A stretch of 64,000 bases of DNA from G016234445 sp964438865 (GCA_964438865.1 CAYTMI010000007.1:133813-197812), one strand, 5' to 3'. Shown: positions 1-9,276, numbered from the stretch's first letter. Notes: generated from the letters alone by a model not told the origin. Numbers and translations are program-made.

Positions 1-693
1 CTTGAGTCGTACGTCAGGCAAGTCACCCAGGCTCAAGAGGACGAACGCCTCCGCATCGCGCGCGAACTGCATGACGCGACCGCACAGGAGCTGGTGGATA
101 TCGTCCGCAAGCTGGAGCAGCTGCACAACCGGGTTGGTCCAGACCTCGCGCCGCCGATAGAAGACCTCCTGAGCATGACCCGCAACACGATCAAGTCGGT
201 CCGCCGGTTCAGCCAGGATCTCCGACCGTCGGTGCTTGACGACCTTGGCCTTCTCGCAGCCCTCGAAGTCGTGGTGGAAGAAGCCAACGCCCGTCTGAGC
301 CAGGGAGCCCTGGTGGTGGTGACGGGGACCGCCCGCCGCCTCGACAGTCCGGTGGAGCTGGCGCTCTTTCGGATTGGACAGGAGTCGCTCAGGAATGTCG
401 AGAAGCATGCGGGCGCCTCGTCGGCCACGGTCGAACTGGAGTTCGGCGACAGCGAGGTCAGGCTGTCGGTGACCGACGATGGCCGTGGGTTTGCGGCACC
501 AAAGAGCGTCTCGGATCTGGCTCGGACGGGGAAGCTTGGCTTGCTGGGCATGAAAGAGCGGGCAGAACTCGTAGGTGGCCGCTTCGAGTTGCACTCCAGT
601 CCTGGGGAGGGCACCCGGATTACTGTGCGCCTGGCAGAGAGAGGTTCCCGATCCGCCCAGGTTGGTCCCGAGCTAAACGCAGACGTGTCCTGA
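1..693 (+). CDS. Sensor histidine kinase, C-terminal part (NarL/DegS type)
   Basis: The reading frame is open from the first base of the window, so the N-terminal sensor part lies outside. The visible 230 residues contain the HisKA_3 dimerisation helix with the motif ERLRIARELHD, whose histidine is the expected phosphorylation site. Next comes a linker with LRPSVLDDLGL, then an HATPase_c domain with the N box (ESLRNVEKHA), the G1 box (DDGRGF) and the G2 box (GLLGMKERAELVGG). This order is typical of kinases that phosphorylate NarL/LuxR-type response regulators. No regulator gene is visible downstream, so the partner is probably upstream. The signal it senses cannot be read from this fragment. 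Confidence 0.93.
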   Translation, partial: LESYVRQVTQAQEDERLRIARELHDATAQELVDIVRKLEQLHNRVGPDLAPPIEDLLSMTRNTIKSVRRFSQDLRPSVLDDLGLLAALEVVVEEANARLSQGALVVVTGTARRLDSPVELALFRIGQESLRNVEKHAGASSATVELEFGDSEVRLSVTDDGRGFAAPKSVSDLARTGKLGLLGMKERAELVGGRFELHSSPGEGTRITVRLAERGSRSAQVGPELNADVS

Positions 694-1207
694 AACCGTA
701 GGGGTGGGTGGTGCCGCTGCTCGGACGGCTCGCCGCGAGCGGCGTGGAGGCGAACTCCTCAACCTCCAGGCTCCCGGAGTTCCGGCTGCCCACGGCACTG
801 ATGGAACAGCCCGGCCGGGTGCTTTTGCCACGGAAACTGGTCTCATCTGCTCACGCGCCTGCTCACGTGCCTGAATAGTGGGCTGCTCCCTCGAATAGTA
901 CAACCGCCTGCCGAGTTCGCGTTCGTGCTCAACGATGCGGCCCCCGCCGCGTAGGCAGACTGAGGATGCACCGATCCGTGCGTGTTGACCGTTGCCGAGA
1001 CGGCAATGATCGCCGGGGCAGGCTACGTAGGATCCTTGCTTCAGGTTCCTATCGACCCATGCGTCCAGGGCTCGCGTCCCTGCCGGCTCCCAAGCAGACG
1101 TCGATGTCGGTCAGGATCCTCGCCGCAAGCATGGAGGTCTCCGGAGGCCGTCTCCGCGTCCCAACTGAAGAGGACATCCAACGGTAGGCTGTCCTCAGAA
1201 GCACGTT
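694..1207. other. Non-coding or decayed stretch
   Basis: About 510 bases without a convincing gene separate the kinase from the convergent ahbC gene. The left part holds nothing I recognise. The right part contains direct repeat copy A. After it, a short frame up to 1187 (ending in VPTEEDIQR) could be gene debris but has no recognisable domain. No clear terminator with a T tract was found. Confidence 0.5.
888..1012. repeat. Imperfect direct repeat, copy A (left of the haem locus)
   Basis: This stretch matches 14103-14226 in the same orientation, with roughly nine in ten bases identical by eye. Both copies contain a frame that reads RIVQPPA(E/D)FAFVLND and then stops a few residues later. Both then share about 45 almost identical bases around GTGTTGACCGTTGCCGAGAC. 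The shared frame suggests the 3' end of the same unknown gene beside each copy. The two copies bracket the whole haem locus. Confidence 0.75.
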
Positions 1208-2407
1208 TCAGACCACGGCGGCGGTCGGTCCGCGAATCTCGTCGTCGGTCAGGTAGCACGAGGGGTCCATGCCGAGGAAGTCGCCTGTGGCGTACTCGGC
1301 GCGCGCCCGCAAGTTCCCGTTGCACATCCCGACGAAGCGGCACTCCTGGCAGCGCGGGGGCAGATGGCTCAAGCGGTCCTTGAGGATGGCCAAGCGCGGG
1401 TCACTGCTGTCGTCCCAGATCTCTCCAAACGAGCGCTCGCGGATGCTGCCGAGGCTGTAGTCCCACGAGAACTGGTCGGCGTGGACCGTCCCCCTGGGGT
1501 TGATCGAGGCGATCGCGATGCCGCTCTGGTTGCCGCCGTTCCATTCGAGCATCTGCTTCAGCTCCGCCGCACGGGCGGGGTCGCGCTGCTGGACGGCCAG
1601 GTACAGGTAGGCGTTGTCCGTGTGGTTGCCAACGGTCAGGATCTCGTGGTCGATGCCGCGGCGATGGAAGTCCTCGCAGCGTTCGAAGATGTAGTCCACC
1701 ACGTCGCGCGTCTCTTGGGCCGTGATGTCGAAGGCCGAGATCTTGCCTCCGCGACCGGCGTAGGCGAGGTGGTATACGCAGATCCGCGGGATCTGTTCCT
1801 CCTCAACGAGGTCAAAGATCGCCCCGATGTCGCTCCGGTTCTTCCCGTGGACTGTGAACCGAAGGCCGGTCCGAACGCCCGCTTCGCGCAGGTGCCTGAT
1901 CGCCTGAACCGACTTCTGGAATGACCCGCGCGCGCCGCGGATCTGGTCGTGGGTCGACTCCATGCCGTCGAGGCTAATGCCCGCGTAGGTGAAGCCCGTG
2001 TCATGGATGCGCTGCGCTGTCGCGCGGTCGATCAGCGTACCGTTCGTGCTGAGCACGGTACGCAGACCGATCCTCCGTGCGTACTCAGCGAACTCGAACA
2101 ACTCCGGACGCATGAGCGGCTCGCCTCCCGAGAAGAGCACGCTGGGCACCTTGTAGGCGGCGAGGTCGTCCAGCACCTTATAGCACTCAGCGGTCGTCAG
2201 TTCGCCGTCGAACGGTTTCGCCGTCGCGCTGGCGTAGCAGTGCATGCACTTAAGATTGCACTGCCCCGTGATGTTCCAGGCCACAACCGGCTTCTTGTCG
2301 GCGCTGAAGTGGAGCAGGTGGGCGGGGCCGCGCTGGGACGAGCGCCCGTAGCGAAGGATGTCGCCTTCCGTGACGGTGCCGTTGAGCAGCCGGGAGACGC
2401 TCAGCAT
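1208..2407 (-). CDS. ahbC: 12,18-didecarboxysiroheme deacetylase, radical SAM protein AhbC
   Basis: AhbC removes the two acetate side chains of 12,18-didecarboxysiroheme to give Fe-coproporphyrin III in the siroheme-dependent haem pathway. The protein begins MLSVSRLLNGTV and ILRYGR, the characteristic AhbC/NirJ start. The radical SAM motif CNLKCMHC lies at residues 50-57. A SPASM-type cysteine cluster near the C-terminus (CQECRFVGMC and a later DPSC) should bind an auxiliary 4Fe-4S cluster. The start at 2407 was chosen because it gives the family N-terminus and overlaps the stop of the upstream radical SAM gene by 7 bases. The 399-residue length is normal for the family. Confidence 0.9.
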   Translation of the reverse strand: MLSVSRLLNGTVTEGDILRYGRSSQRGPAHLLHFSADKKPVVAWNITGQCNLKCMHCYASATAKPFDGELTTAECYKVLDDLAAYKVPSVLFSGGEPLMRPELFEFAEYARRIGLRTVLSTNGTLIDRATAQRIHDTGFTYAGISLDGMESTHDQIRGARGSFQKSVQAIRHLREAGVRTGLRFTVHGKNRSDIGAIFDLVEEEQIPRICVYHLAYAGRGGKISAFDITAQETRDVVDYIFERCEDFHRRGIDHEILTVGNHTDNAYLYLAVQQRDPARAAELKQMLEWNGGNQSGIAIASINPRGTVHADQFSWDYSLGSIRERSFGEIWDDSSDPRLAILKDRLSHLPPRCQECRFVGMCNGNLRARAEYATGDFLGMDPSCYLTDDEIRGPTAAVV

Positions 2408-3570
2408 GCTGCATAACCTCCATGGGGTTCGTAGACGCAGGAAGGGTCGCTTTCGAGGTAGTCGCCCGTGAGGGCGTAGGCCCGGGCGCGTGAGCCACCG
2501 CAGACCGGCCTGTACTCGCAACGGCCGCACCTGCCCTTGAGGAGCGAGCGGTCGCGCAAGTCGCGAAAGAGCGGGCTCTCGCGGTAGATCTCGGCGAAGC
2601 TCCGCTCACGGACATTGCCGGCAGGCAGCGGCAGGAAGCCGCTCGGGCAGACGTTGCCGACATGGTCGATGAAGGCGAAGCCGTCGCCGTCGTTGACACC
2701 TTTCATCGACATGCCCATCTCACCCTGGAACGAGTAGCCGGCGCCGGAGACGTTTGCGAACGCCGCGGGGCCGCCGTTGGGTCGAGCCGCTGCGCCGGAG
2801 GCCGCCTCGGCTCGCCGCCGCTCGATGACCACCCGGCGGTAGTGCATGGCCGCGGTCGTGCGGACGTCAAACGGGCTCGTCTTCGCTGTGTCGTAGAGCC
2901 AGTTGAACGCCTGCTCGTGCTCCTCGGGACTGACCATGTAGCCGGCCTGGGCGCGCCCGGTCGGGACGAGAAAGAAGACGCTCCACATCACCGGCCCGTA
3001 GGCAGCGATGAGGGCCGCGATCTCGGGCAGGCGCGCGACTGAGTGCCTCGAGACAGTGGTTCCCACCTGGAGCGGAACTCCGGCGTCCTGGATCGACTGC
3101 AGGATCTCGAGCGTGCGCTGAAACGATCCTCTGACTCCGCGGAATGCGTCGTGCGAGGCCGCGTCGGGTCCATCGAGGCTGATATGGATGCGCGACACCC
3201 CGGCATCGCGGGCGCGCCTGATCGCTTTCCGTGTGCAACGACCCGTCGCCGAGGGCGAGAAGGCGACGCGAAGACCGCGGGACGCCGCCCGTTCGATGAT
3301 GTCGAAGCAGTCGTCGCGCATCAGCGGGTCGCCGCCGGTGACGATCAGGATCGGACCGCCGATGTCGACGATCTGGTCGACTACACGGAAGGCTTCCTCG
3401 GTCGTCAGCTCGCGCTGGTCGCGACGCGGCTGGGCCTCGGCTCGACAATGAACGCACGCGAGGCCGCAAGCGCGGGTGATCTCCCAGGCGACGGTGAAGG
3501 GCGAGCGGGCAAAGTCCACGGATGCAAAGTCGGGCCGCGGATTCGGGCGTTGAGTTACTGGCTCGGTCAC
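2401..3570 (-). CDS. AhbD-like radical SAM/SPASM protein (probable haem synthase)
   Basis: The radical SAM motif CGLACVHC lies at residues 35-42, followed by a GGDP motif and a C-terminal SPASM region (NVCPSG, then CGRCEYRPVC and DPSC). The start, SPFTVAWEITRAC, resembles AhbD and the related TIGR04053 family. AhbD oxidatively decarboxylates the two propionates of Fe-coproporphyrin III to give haem b. Position argues for that role: the gene is translationally coupled to ahbC and divergent from ahbAB. It could instead be another haem-linked SPASM enzyme, because TIGR04053 members have no settled function. A reader should treat AhbD as the best guess. Confidence 0.75.
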   Translation of the reverse strand: MTEPVTQRPNPRPDFASVDFARSPFTVAWEITRACGLACVHCRAEAQPRRDQRELTTEEAFRVVDQIVDIGGPILIVTGGDPLMRDDCFDIIERAASRGLRVAFSPSATGRCTRKAIRRARDAGVSRIHISLDGPDAASHDAFRGVRGSFQRTLEILQSIQDAGVPLQVGTTVSRHSVARLPEIAALIAAYGPVMWSVFFLVPTGRAQAGYMVSPEEHEQAFNWLYDTAKTSPFDVRTTAAMHYRRVVIERRRAEAASGAAARPNGGPAAFANVSGAGYSFQGEMGMSMKGVNDGDGFAFIDHVGNVCPSGFLPLPAGNVRERSFAEIYRESPLFRDLRDRSLLKGRCGRCEYRPVCGGSRARAYALTGDYLESDPSCVYEPHGGYAAC

Positions 3571-3736
3571 GAGAGCGCCCGATCTTCCGACGTGACTCCG
3601 GTCAGCATGTGATGTTGCATAGCTCTTAAACCTCTCTTTTCCGCTGTACTAACCAGAAAGTTTGCCTATTTCTCGGAGGTATAGCAGACTCTGTCGGCCG
3701 GGTCAAACAACCAGCCCCGGCCCAAAGGCGAAGGCG
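3571..3736. promoter_or_regulatory. Divergent intergenic region between ahbD-like gene and ahbAB
   Basis: This 166-base gap must hold the promoters of both arms of the haem locus. Its middle part, about 3610-3690, is clearly more AT-rich than the flanking genes. No sigma-70 box pair with good spacing and no FNR-type palindrome stands out, so no sites are placed. A GGAGG at about 3676 has no matching downstream start. Confidence 0.45.
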
Positions 3737-4819
3737 ATGAGCACAGACCGTGACTCCGATCGAGTGCTTGCCCTGGACGAGATCTCGAGGGCGCTCCTCA
3801 ACCGTCTGCAGGCGCACATCCCGCTCGTGCCGCGCCCGTTCCTCGCGCTCGGCCGGGAACTCGGTCTGCGAGAGAACGCGGTTATCGAACGCACGCAGGC
3901 GCTGATAGACGCGCGGATCATCCGCGAGGTCGGCGCGATCTTCGACGGGCGCGCGCTCGGCTACGACTCCTGCCTCGTTGCCGCGAAGTATCCGCCCGAC
4001 GACCTCGAGACGGCCGGGCGGGTCATCGCCAGCCACCCAGGGGTTTCGCATGACTACCAGCGGGACCACGACTTCAACCTCTGGTACACACTCGCGGTCC
4101 CGCCAGGCCAGTCGGTGGTTGAGGAGACATCCATGCTTCACCGCCTCACCCGCGCGAAGTCGACGCGGCCCCTCCCCGCGCTCCGCATGTTCAAGCTCGG
4201 TGTGAGGCTCGACATGGACGAGACCCCGGCCGACACGCGCTCCGGGGAACCGGTGTCAGGGGGCGCTGCGGCTGGCAGCAAGACTCCGACCGCCCGCGAG
4301 ATCGCCGCCGTCCGCGCGTTCCAGGAGCCGTTCCGGGTCGTCCCCAGGCCGTTCGACGCCGTCGCGCAGCTCCACGGCTTCGCCTCGGCTGAAGCTCTTA
4401 TCGAAGTAGGGGACGAGCTCCATGCCCGGGGCGCCTTGCGGCGATTCTCGGCGGTCCTGCGCCACCGGACAGCGGGCTTCGGCGCGAACGGTATGGCCGT
4501 CTGGAAGGCCCCCCAAGAGGAGTGCGAGACCGCAGGCCGAGTCATGGCCAGCTTCGCCAGGGTCTCGCACTGCTACCAGCGGCCGGTCTACGAGGACTGG
4601 CCGTACAGCCTCTTCACGATGATTCATGGCCGGACCAACGACGAGGTACAGGACTGCATCACCGCTATTCACCGCGAGACCGGACTGAGCGAGCACCGGG
4701 TTCTGTACTCATTGGTGGAGTTCAAGAAAGCCCGCGTTCGTTACTTTACCGAGGCATGGGATGACTGGCGGAATGCGGTCGAACGCACAGCTGGTTCTGC
4801 CCGGGAGGCGGTCCATTGA
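3737..4819 (+). CDS. ahbAB: Fused siroheme decarboxylase AhbA-AhbB
   Basis: Siroheme decarboxylase removes two acetate carboxyls from siroheme to give 12,18-didecarboxysiroheme. AhbA and AhbB are normally separate proteins of about 150-170 residues with an Lrp/AsnC fold. Here one 360-residue chain carries both. The first half has a winged helix, then SHDYQRDHDFNLWY from residue 104. The second half has SHCYQRPVYEDWPYSLF from residue 277, followed by TMIHG. These are the signature active-site and haem-contact motifs of the family. The start at 3737 follows an AAGGCGAAGG purine stretch; a longer start at 3662 adds residues unlike the family. The stop overlaps the TTG start of hemA by 4 bases. 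Confidence 0.9.
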   Translation: MSTDRDSDRVLALDEISRALLNRLQAHIPLVPRPFLALGRELGLRENAVIERTQALIDARIIREVGAIFDGRALGYDSCLVAAKYPPDDLETAGRVIASHPGVSHDYQRDHDFNLWYTLAVPPGQSVVEETSMLHRLTRAKSTRPLPALRMFKLGVRLDMDETPADTRSGEPVSGGAAAGSKTPTAREIAAVRAFQEPFRVVPRPFDAVAQLHGFASAEALIEVGDELHARGALRRFSAVLRHRTAGFGANGMAVWKAPQEECETAGRVMASFARVSHCYQRPVYEDWPYSLFTMIHGRTNDEVQDCITAIHRETGLSEHRVLYSLVEFKKARVRYFTEAWDDWRNAVERTAGSAREAVH

Positions 4820-5904
4820 ACGGCCTGGAAGATTTCCGCGCGTGTGCCTGGCCGGTCGCCTCGGTCTCACAGACGAAACTGGACGCGGTCCTCGCGGCGG
4901 CCCGCTCGCACCGGCCCGGCGCCGCCATTGTTGCAAGCTGCCAGCGCGTCGAGGTGTTCCACGTTGACCGGTGTGATTGCCGAGCGCCGGGCGCCTGGGC
5001 GGGCTTCGAGGCACTGCTACGCCTGGCGGAAGTTGCCGCGGGACTCCATTCCCTGGTCCTCGGCGAGGCACAGGTCCTCGGTCAGGTTCGGTCTGGACTC
5101 GCAGCCGCCGGGGGGCAGGTCGCAAGCCACGGCGGCATCGCAGTCGCTGCCGCGCGGACGCTCCGTGCCGAGGCACGCTTTAAGGCGCATTCGGGGCACC
5201 TGCTAGATCTCGCGCTCCGCCTGTCCAACGTAGCGTGGCCTGACCGGGTGGCGGTGGTGGGAGCAGGAGCTGTCGGTGGCCTCATCGCCGAACGAGCGGT
5301 CGAGTTGGGGTTCCCGGATGTAACCGTAGTAGCGCGGCGCCAGCCCAACCGTGGCTGGTTCAACCCCTCGCGCATGCGCTATGAACCGCTCCACGGCCTT
5401 GCTGAGATCGCCCCCGTAGACGTCCTCGTGGGCTGCCTTGGCTCGGCCGCGAAACCGCTCGGAATTGACACGCTCCCGGTCGTGCGGCGTCTCGTCATCG
5501 ACCTCGGTACTCCGCGGAACATCGAAGGTTCGCTCGCCGCGCCTGTACTTACGATCGCCGACATGCTGGCTGACGAGGCCGCACACCCCTTCGCTGATGC
5601 CCGCCGCGCCGAGCTGCGCGAACGGCTGCGCGCCACTCTTGAGCGGCGGCTGGAGATGGTCAGCAGCGACGGGCAGTCACCCATCGGCCGCCTGCGATTC
5701 GAGGTCGAGCGGGTACGCGAGGCCGAGGCGCTTCGCATCGCCCGCCTTCATCCTGACCTTCCGGTCGAAACCATCGACACGATCACCCGGACGCTCACTA
5801 ACCAGCTCTTTCACCGTCCTACGGAGCGGCTTCGGGGGATCGCAGATCCGGAACTTAAGCAGCGGCTGGTCGAGTTGTTCACCACCGAGGAGGCATGCCC
5901 GTGA
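4816..5904 (+). CDS. hemA: Glutamyl-tRNA reductase
   Basis: The enzyme reduces glutamyl-tRNA(Glu) to glutamate-1-semialdehyde with NADPH, the first committed step of tetrapyrrole synthesis by the C5 route. The catalytic cysteine is in ASCQRVE (Cys42), in place of the more usual STCNR. The conserved LVLGEAQVLGQVR motif follows. A Rossmann segment, VAVVGAGAVGGLIAE, starts near residue 145, and a C-terminal dimerisation helix ends the protein. At 362 residues it is shorter than typical HemA (about 420) and somewhat diverged. The TTG start overlaps the ahbAB stop (TTGA). hemL, which uses the product, lies downstream in the same operon. Confidence 0.88.
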   Translation: MNGLEDFRACAWPVASVSQTKLDAVLAAARSHRPGAAIVASCQRVEVFHVDRCDCRAPGAWAGFEALLRLAEVAAGLHSLVLGEAQVLGQVRSGLAAAGGQVASHGGIAVAAARTLRAEARFKAHSGHLLDLALRLSNVAWPDRVAVVGAGAVGGLIAERAVELGFPDVTVVARRQPNRGWFNPSRMRYEPLHGLAEIAPVDVLVGCLGSAAKPLGIDTLPVVRRLVIDLGTPRNIEGSLAAPVLTIADMLADEAAHPFADARRAELRERLRATLERRLEMVSSDGQSPIGRLRFEVERVREAEALRIARLHPDLPVETIDTITRTLTNQLFHRPTERLRGIADPELKQRLVELFTTEEACP

Positions 5905-7058
5905 CTGTCCCGCTCATCCCCACCTCGCTCGATGACCATGTGAACCGCGCAATCCTCGCCGTCTCCGAAGACAGGATCCACGGCTTCCAACGCGACCCGC
6001 TCGGAGAAATCGCCAGTCGTGCCGGCGTACCGTTTCCCTTGGTCGTCGAACGCATCCGAGCGTTGTTGGAGGCGGGCACCATCCGCCGCGTTCGCCAGAC
6101 GCTCATGTCGACCAATCTCGCGGAGGGCGCCCTGGTCGCCTGGGAGATCCCGGAGGGTCGCCTCCACGCTGCGTTCGACTACATGTTCCAGGCCGATCCC
6201 TTCAGCGGGCATGTAGTCATCCGCACAACTGAGGCCGCGACCCCCGGCTCGCGTTACCGCCTTTGGACGACCTTAAAAGTCCCGCAGGGCTATTCCATCG
6301 CCCGGCACGCTGAGTACCTTGCGGGGACGGTCGGAGCGACGCACTTCAGGCTGATGCCGGCGAAGAAGCTGTTCGTCCTTGGTGTTGGCCACATCCGCCG
6401 CCGTGGCATGGCAGCGGGTAGTCGTGCCACCGAACCCGCGGTCGCAGTAGATACGCACACGGTCCGCCTTTCCGAACTCGAGTGGCGGGTGCTCACAGCA
6501 CTCAAGCGCGAATTCGATCCCATGGAACTTACTGCGGATCTCTGGGCTTCCCGTGCCGTGGAAGCCGCCGTTTCGCTTGAAACCTTCTTCGAAGTGGCCG
6601 AGGCGCTCGATGCACGCGGCCTCCTCGGCCGATTCTCCACCTTCCTCGAGCACGTGAAGCCCCTCGCCGACGGTGACCGTGTCACGCGTTACAATGCCCT
6701 CTTCCATTGGGCGGTGCTGCCCGGCGAAGAACTGCTCGCCGGTCGCGAAGTCGGCCGCCACGACGTCATGACCCATGCCTATTGGCGCGAAGCAGGTCCC
6801 GAGTTCAATAACGTTAACGTCATGGGTGTCGCCCATGGGACCGACAAGCAACTCCTCCTCGACCACAAAGCCGCAATGGACGCACACCTGGCCGAACTCG
6901 GGGTCACGGTGAGATACACCAACGTTTTCTGGGGCGGCCGCAGCGAAATCAAACCGTCCGAGATTTCCCCCATCGCTTACCAGCGGTGGTGCGTCGAGCA
7001 CTGCATCGATCCACGGCAGATGACACTTGGCCTGGAGAAGCAGGAGGTCGCACTGTGA
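5901..7058 (+). CDS. Second AhbAB-like tandem Lrp/AsnC-fold protein
   Basis: This protein has the same two-half layout as ahbAB: winged helix, ferredoxin-like domain, then both again. The key motifs have changed. The place of SHDYQR has SGHVVIRTTEAA followed by YRLWTTLKVPQG. The place of SHCYQR has THAYWREAGPEFNNVNVMGVAHG. The fold and locus point to a tetrapyrrole role, perhaps a helper subunit or a decarboxylase with other specificity; a regulator is also possible. The start is uncertain. GTG 5901 has a GGAGG 8 bases upstream and overlaps the hemA stop as GTGA, whereas ATG 5895 lies too close to that site. Confidence 0.6.
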   Translation: MTVPLIPTSLDDHVNRAILAVSEDRIHGFQRDPLGEIASRAGVPFPLVVERIRALLEAGTIRRVRQTLMSTNLAEGALVAWEIPEGRLHAAFDYMFQADPFSGHVVIRTTEAATPGSRYRLWTTLKVPQGYSIARHAEYLAGTVGATHFRLMPAKKLFVLGVGHIRRRGMAAGSRATEPAVAVDTHTVRLSELEWRVLTALKREFDPMELTADLWASRAVEAAVSLETFFEVAEALDARGLLGRFSTFLEHVKPLADGDRVTRYNALFHWAVLPGEELLAGREVGRHDVMTHAYWREAGPEFNNVNVMGVAHGTDKQLLLDHKAAMDAHLAELGVTVRYTNVFWGGRSEIKPSEISPIAYQRWCVEHCIDPRQMTLGLEKQEVAL

Positions 7059-8542
7059 CTGTGACGGGTCGGGGAAAGGTATGGATCGTCGGCGCAGGCC
7101 CTGGCGATCCCGGACTGCTCACTTTCGCCGCCGCGCGAGCGCTCGCACAGGCGGACGTCGTCCTGTATGACGCCCTGGCTTCCCCCGCTCTCCTGCGCCA
7201 CGCGCCCAGCGGAGCTGATCTTCGCTTTGTCGGCAAACGATCCGGCGACCACGCCGTCTCCCAAGAGGACATCCAGGCCTTGATGGTCAGCCTCGCTCAG
7301 GAGGGCAAGTCGGTTGTGCGGCTGAAGGGCGGCGACCCCTTCGTCTTCGGACATGGTTCTGAAGAAGCACTTGCCTGCCGGGAAAGGGGCGTGCCCGTCG
7401 TCGGGGTCCCAGGCATCACCTCCGCCTTCGCCGCGCTTGCCTATGCCGGCATCCCCGTCACCCACCGGCACGTCGCAGAAAACCTCCTGGTTATAACCGG
7501 CCACCACGCTGACAGAGGCCGCGACGTGGACTGGGAGTTCGCGGCGCGAGCGGACACGCTCATCGTTCTCATGGGCGTCGAAACGCTCGGGAACATCAGC
7601 GCCTCTCTCATCGCGGCGGGCAAGGAGCGAGAGACGCCGGCAGCCGCTCTCCGCTGGGGTACCCGGCCAGACCAGCAGGTCGTCTGCGCTACGCTTGCCA
7701 CCCTCCCTGACGAAGTCGCCCGCGCCGGGCTCAGAGCACCAGCGGTGATCGTCGTCGGGCACGTGGCCGCCTTCTCCCAGAACCTTGCCTGGTTCGCCAC
7801 GGGACCACTCGCTGGCCGGCGCGTCGCAGTCACCCGCGCCCGCCACCAGTCGAGCCGTCTCTCTTCCGAGCTTGGGGCGCTTGGTGCCCATGTCGTCGAA
7901 ACGCCCGCTATCGACGTTAGCTTCAACGCATCCGGCGACGCCCTTTATGACGCCATCACAAGCCACCCGGCGTGGGTTGCCTTTACCAGCGTGAACGCCG
8001 TCGCCGCATCGTTCGAAGCCCTCCAGTCTCGCTCTCTGGATGCCCGCGCCTTCGCTCAGTCCAAGCTCGCCGCCGTTGGCGGGGTCACGGCGGATGCGCT
8101 TCGGGGACGCGGTCTCCTCGCTGACTTCATCCCTTCCAAGGCTGCTTCCGAAGCCCTGGCGGCCGAGTTGCCGGTCAAACCAGGGGAGAGGGTCGTCCTC
8201 CCCGCCTCATCGCAGGCAGGCGCAGCGGCGGCCTCCGTGCTTCGCGCACGAGGCGCGGACGTCACCCAGATCGTCGCCTACACCAACACTTTCGAGCCCC
8301 TGGACGACCAGCAACGCCGCGAGGTTGCGGAAGCCGATGTCATCACGTTCACCAGCGCTTCCACCGCCTGCAACCTCCGTGAAGCTCTGGGCGAAGCATC
8401 CGTTGCGCCATCTACACAGCTCGTCTCTATCGGCCCCAAGACTTCCGCGGCGCTCCGCGACGCGTTTGGACGTGTCGATCGGGAGGCGGCCAGCCCCACT
8501 CTCGCATCACTGATCGACGCCGTTCAGGCGGTCCTGCAGTGA
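7055..8542 (+). CDS. cobA-hemD: Uroporphyrinogen-III C-methyltransferase / uroporphyrinogen-III synthase fusion
   Basis: The N-terminal half (about residues 1-245) is a SAM-dependent uroporphyrinogen-III methyltransferase. It starts VWIVGAGPGDPGLLT, and has VVRLKGGDPFVFGHGSEE, VPGITSAFA and a late VVGHV. It methylates C2 and C7 to make precorrin-2. The C-terminal half (about 250-495) is a HemD domain, beginning at RRVAVTRAR and containing FTSVNAV and a later FTSAST motif. HemD closes hydroxymethylbilane to uroporphyrinogen III. The fusion channels hemC product towards siroheme. GTG 7055 was chosen because of AGGAGG seven bases upstream and the GTGA overlap with the preceding stop. The precorrin-2 dehydrogenase/ferrochelatase domain found in CysG is absent. 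Confidence 0.93.
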   Translation: MTVTGRGKVWIVGAGPGDPGLLTFAAARALAQADVVLYDALASPALLRHAPSGADLRFVGKRSGDHAVSQEDIQALMVSLAQEGKSVVRLKGGDPFVFGHGSEEALACRERGVPVVGVPGITSAFAALAYAGIPVTHRHVAENLLVITGHHADRGRDVDWEFAARADTLIVLMGVETLGNISASLIAAGKERETPAAALRWGTRPDQQVVCATLATLPDEVARAGLRAPAVIVVGHVAAFSQNLAWFATGPLAGRRVAVTRARHQSSRLSSELGALGAHVVETPAIDVSFNASGDALYDAITSHPAWVAFTSVNAVAASFEALQSRSLDARAFAQSKLAAVGGVTADALRGRGLLADFIPSKAASEALAAELPVKPGERVVLPASSQAGAAAASVLRARGADVTQIVAYTNTFEPLDDQQRREVAEADVITFTSASTACNLREALGEASVAPSTQLVSIGPKTSAALRDAFGRVDREAASPTLASLIDAVQAVLQ

Positions 8543-9276
8543 CGCGCCGCGCCGTCCTGCTGGTGGGCCATGGCTCCCACCTCCACCCGAACTCGAGCGC
8601 ACCCGTCTATCAACACGCCGACGCGTTAAGTCGTCAACGCCGGCACGAGGAGGTTCGCGTCGCCTTCTGGAAGGAAGAGCCCTCCCTCTCCCGCGCCCTC
8701 GATGCCTGCGACGCGATCGATGTCACAGTCGTCCCGGTGTTCATCTCAACGGGCTACTTCACGGAGCAGGTGATCCCCCGTGAAATGCGCCTCACCGGCC
8801 GAGTCTCCGAGGTGGGCGGCCGCACCGTCCGCTATACGGACGCCATCGGTGCCCATCCTGCGCTAGCTCAGGTAATCGTCCACCGTGCCGAAGAGGCAGG
8901 CGCGTGCCCCTCCGATGCGGTCGCCGTGCTCGGCCACGGTACGCCGCGGAACCCACGCTCCGAGCGAAACACTTATCTCCAGGCCGAAAACGTCGGAGCC
9001 CTTGGCCGCTTCCGGGAGGTCATGCCCGTCTTCCTCGACCAGGAACCGAACATGCGTGGCGTCTTCGATTTGGTCACTGCCGACGGCGTGGTGATGGTCC
9101 CTCTTTTCATCGCCGATGGCTGGCACGTCGGCGAGACCATACCCGAAGACATGTCCCTCGATGGCGGGGAAACGCGCCGCGACGGGAAGCGTCTGCGCTA
9201 CGCTGCCGCCGTCGGCACCCACCCGGCCGTCAGCGGCGTCATCGACGAACTGGTACAGGAGGCGTGGACATGGTGA
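8539..9276 (+). CDS. CbiX-type sirohydrochlorin chelatase, two-domain
   Basis: CbiX/SirB proteins insert Fe or Co into sirohydrochlorin. The protein has two related halves: the first starts VLLVGHGSH (His11 a likely metal ligand) and the second has LGHGTPRNPRSERNTY. This organisation matches the N-terminal part of Deinococcus DR2241. Given the neighbours, the likely metal is iron, making siroheme for ahbAB. The GTG start overlaps the hemD stop as GTGA. The stop lies inside the start of the next gene, so the two are translationally coupled. Confidence 0.82.
   Translation: MTRRAVLLVGHGSHLHPNSSAPVYQHADALSRQRRHEEVRVAFWKEEPSLSRALDACDAIDVTVVPVFISTGYFTEQVIPREMRLTGRVSEVGGRTVRYTDAIGAHPALAQVIVHRAEEAGACPSDAVAVLGHGTPRNPRSERNTYLQAENVGALGRFREVMPVFLDQEPNMRGVFDLVTADGVVMVPLFIADGWHVGETIPEDMSLDGGETRRDGKRLRYAAAVGTHPAVSGVIDELVQEAWTW

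Noticed and set aside
966..1187. Short frame ending in VPTEEDIQR as a real gene
   Set aside because: It lies in an overlapping set of weak frames, has no clear ribosome site and no recognisable domain.
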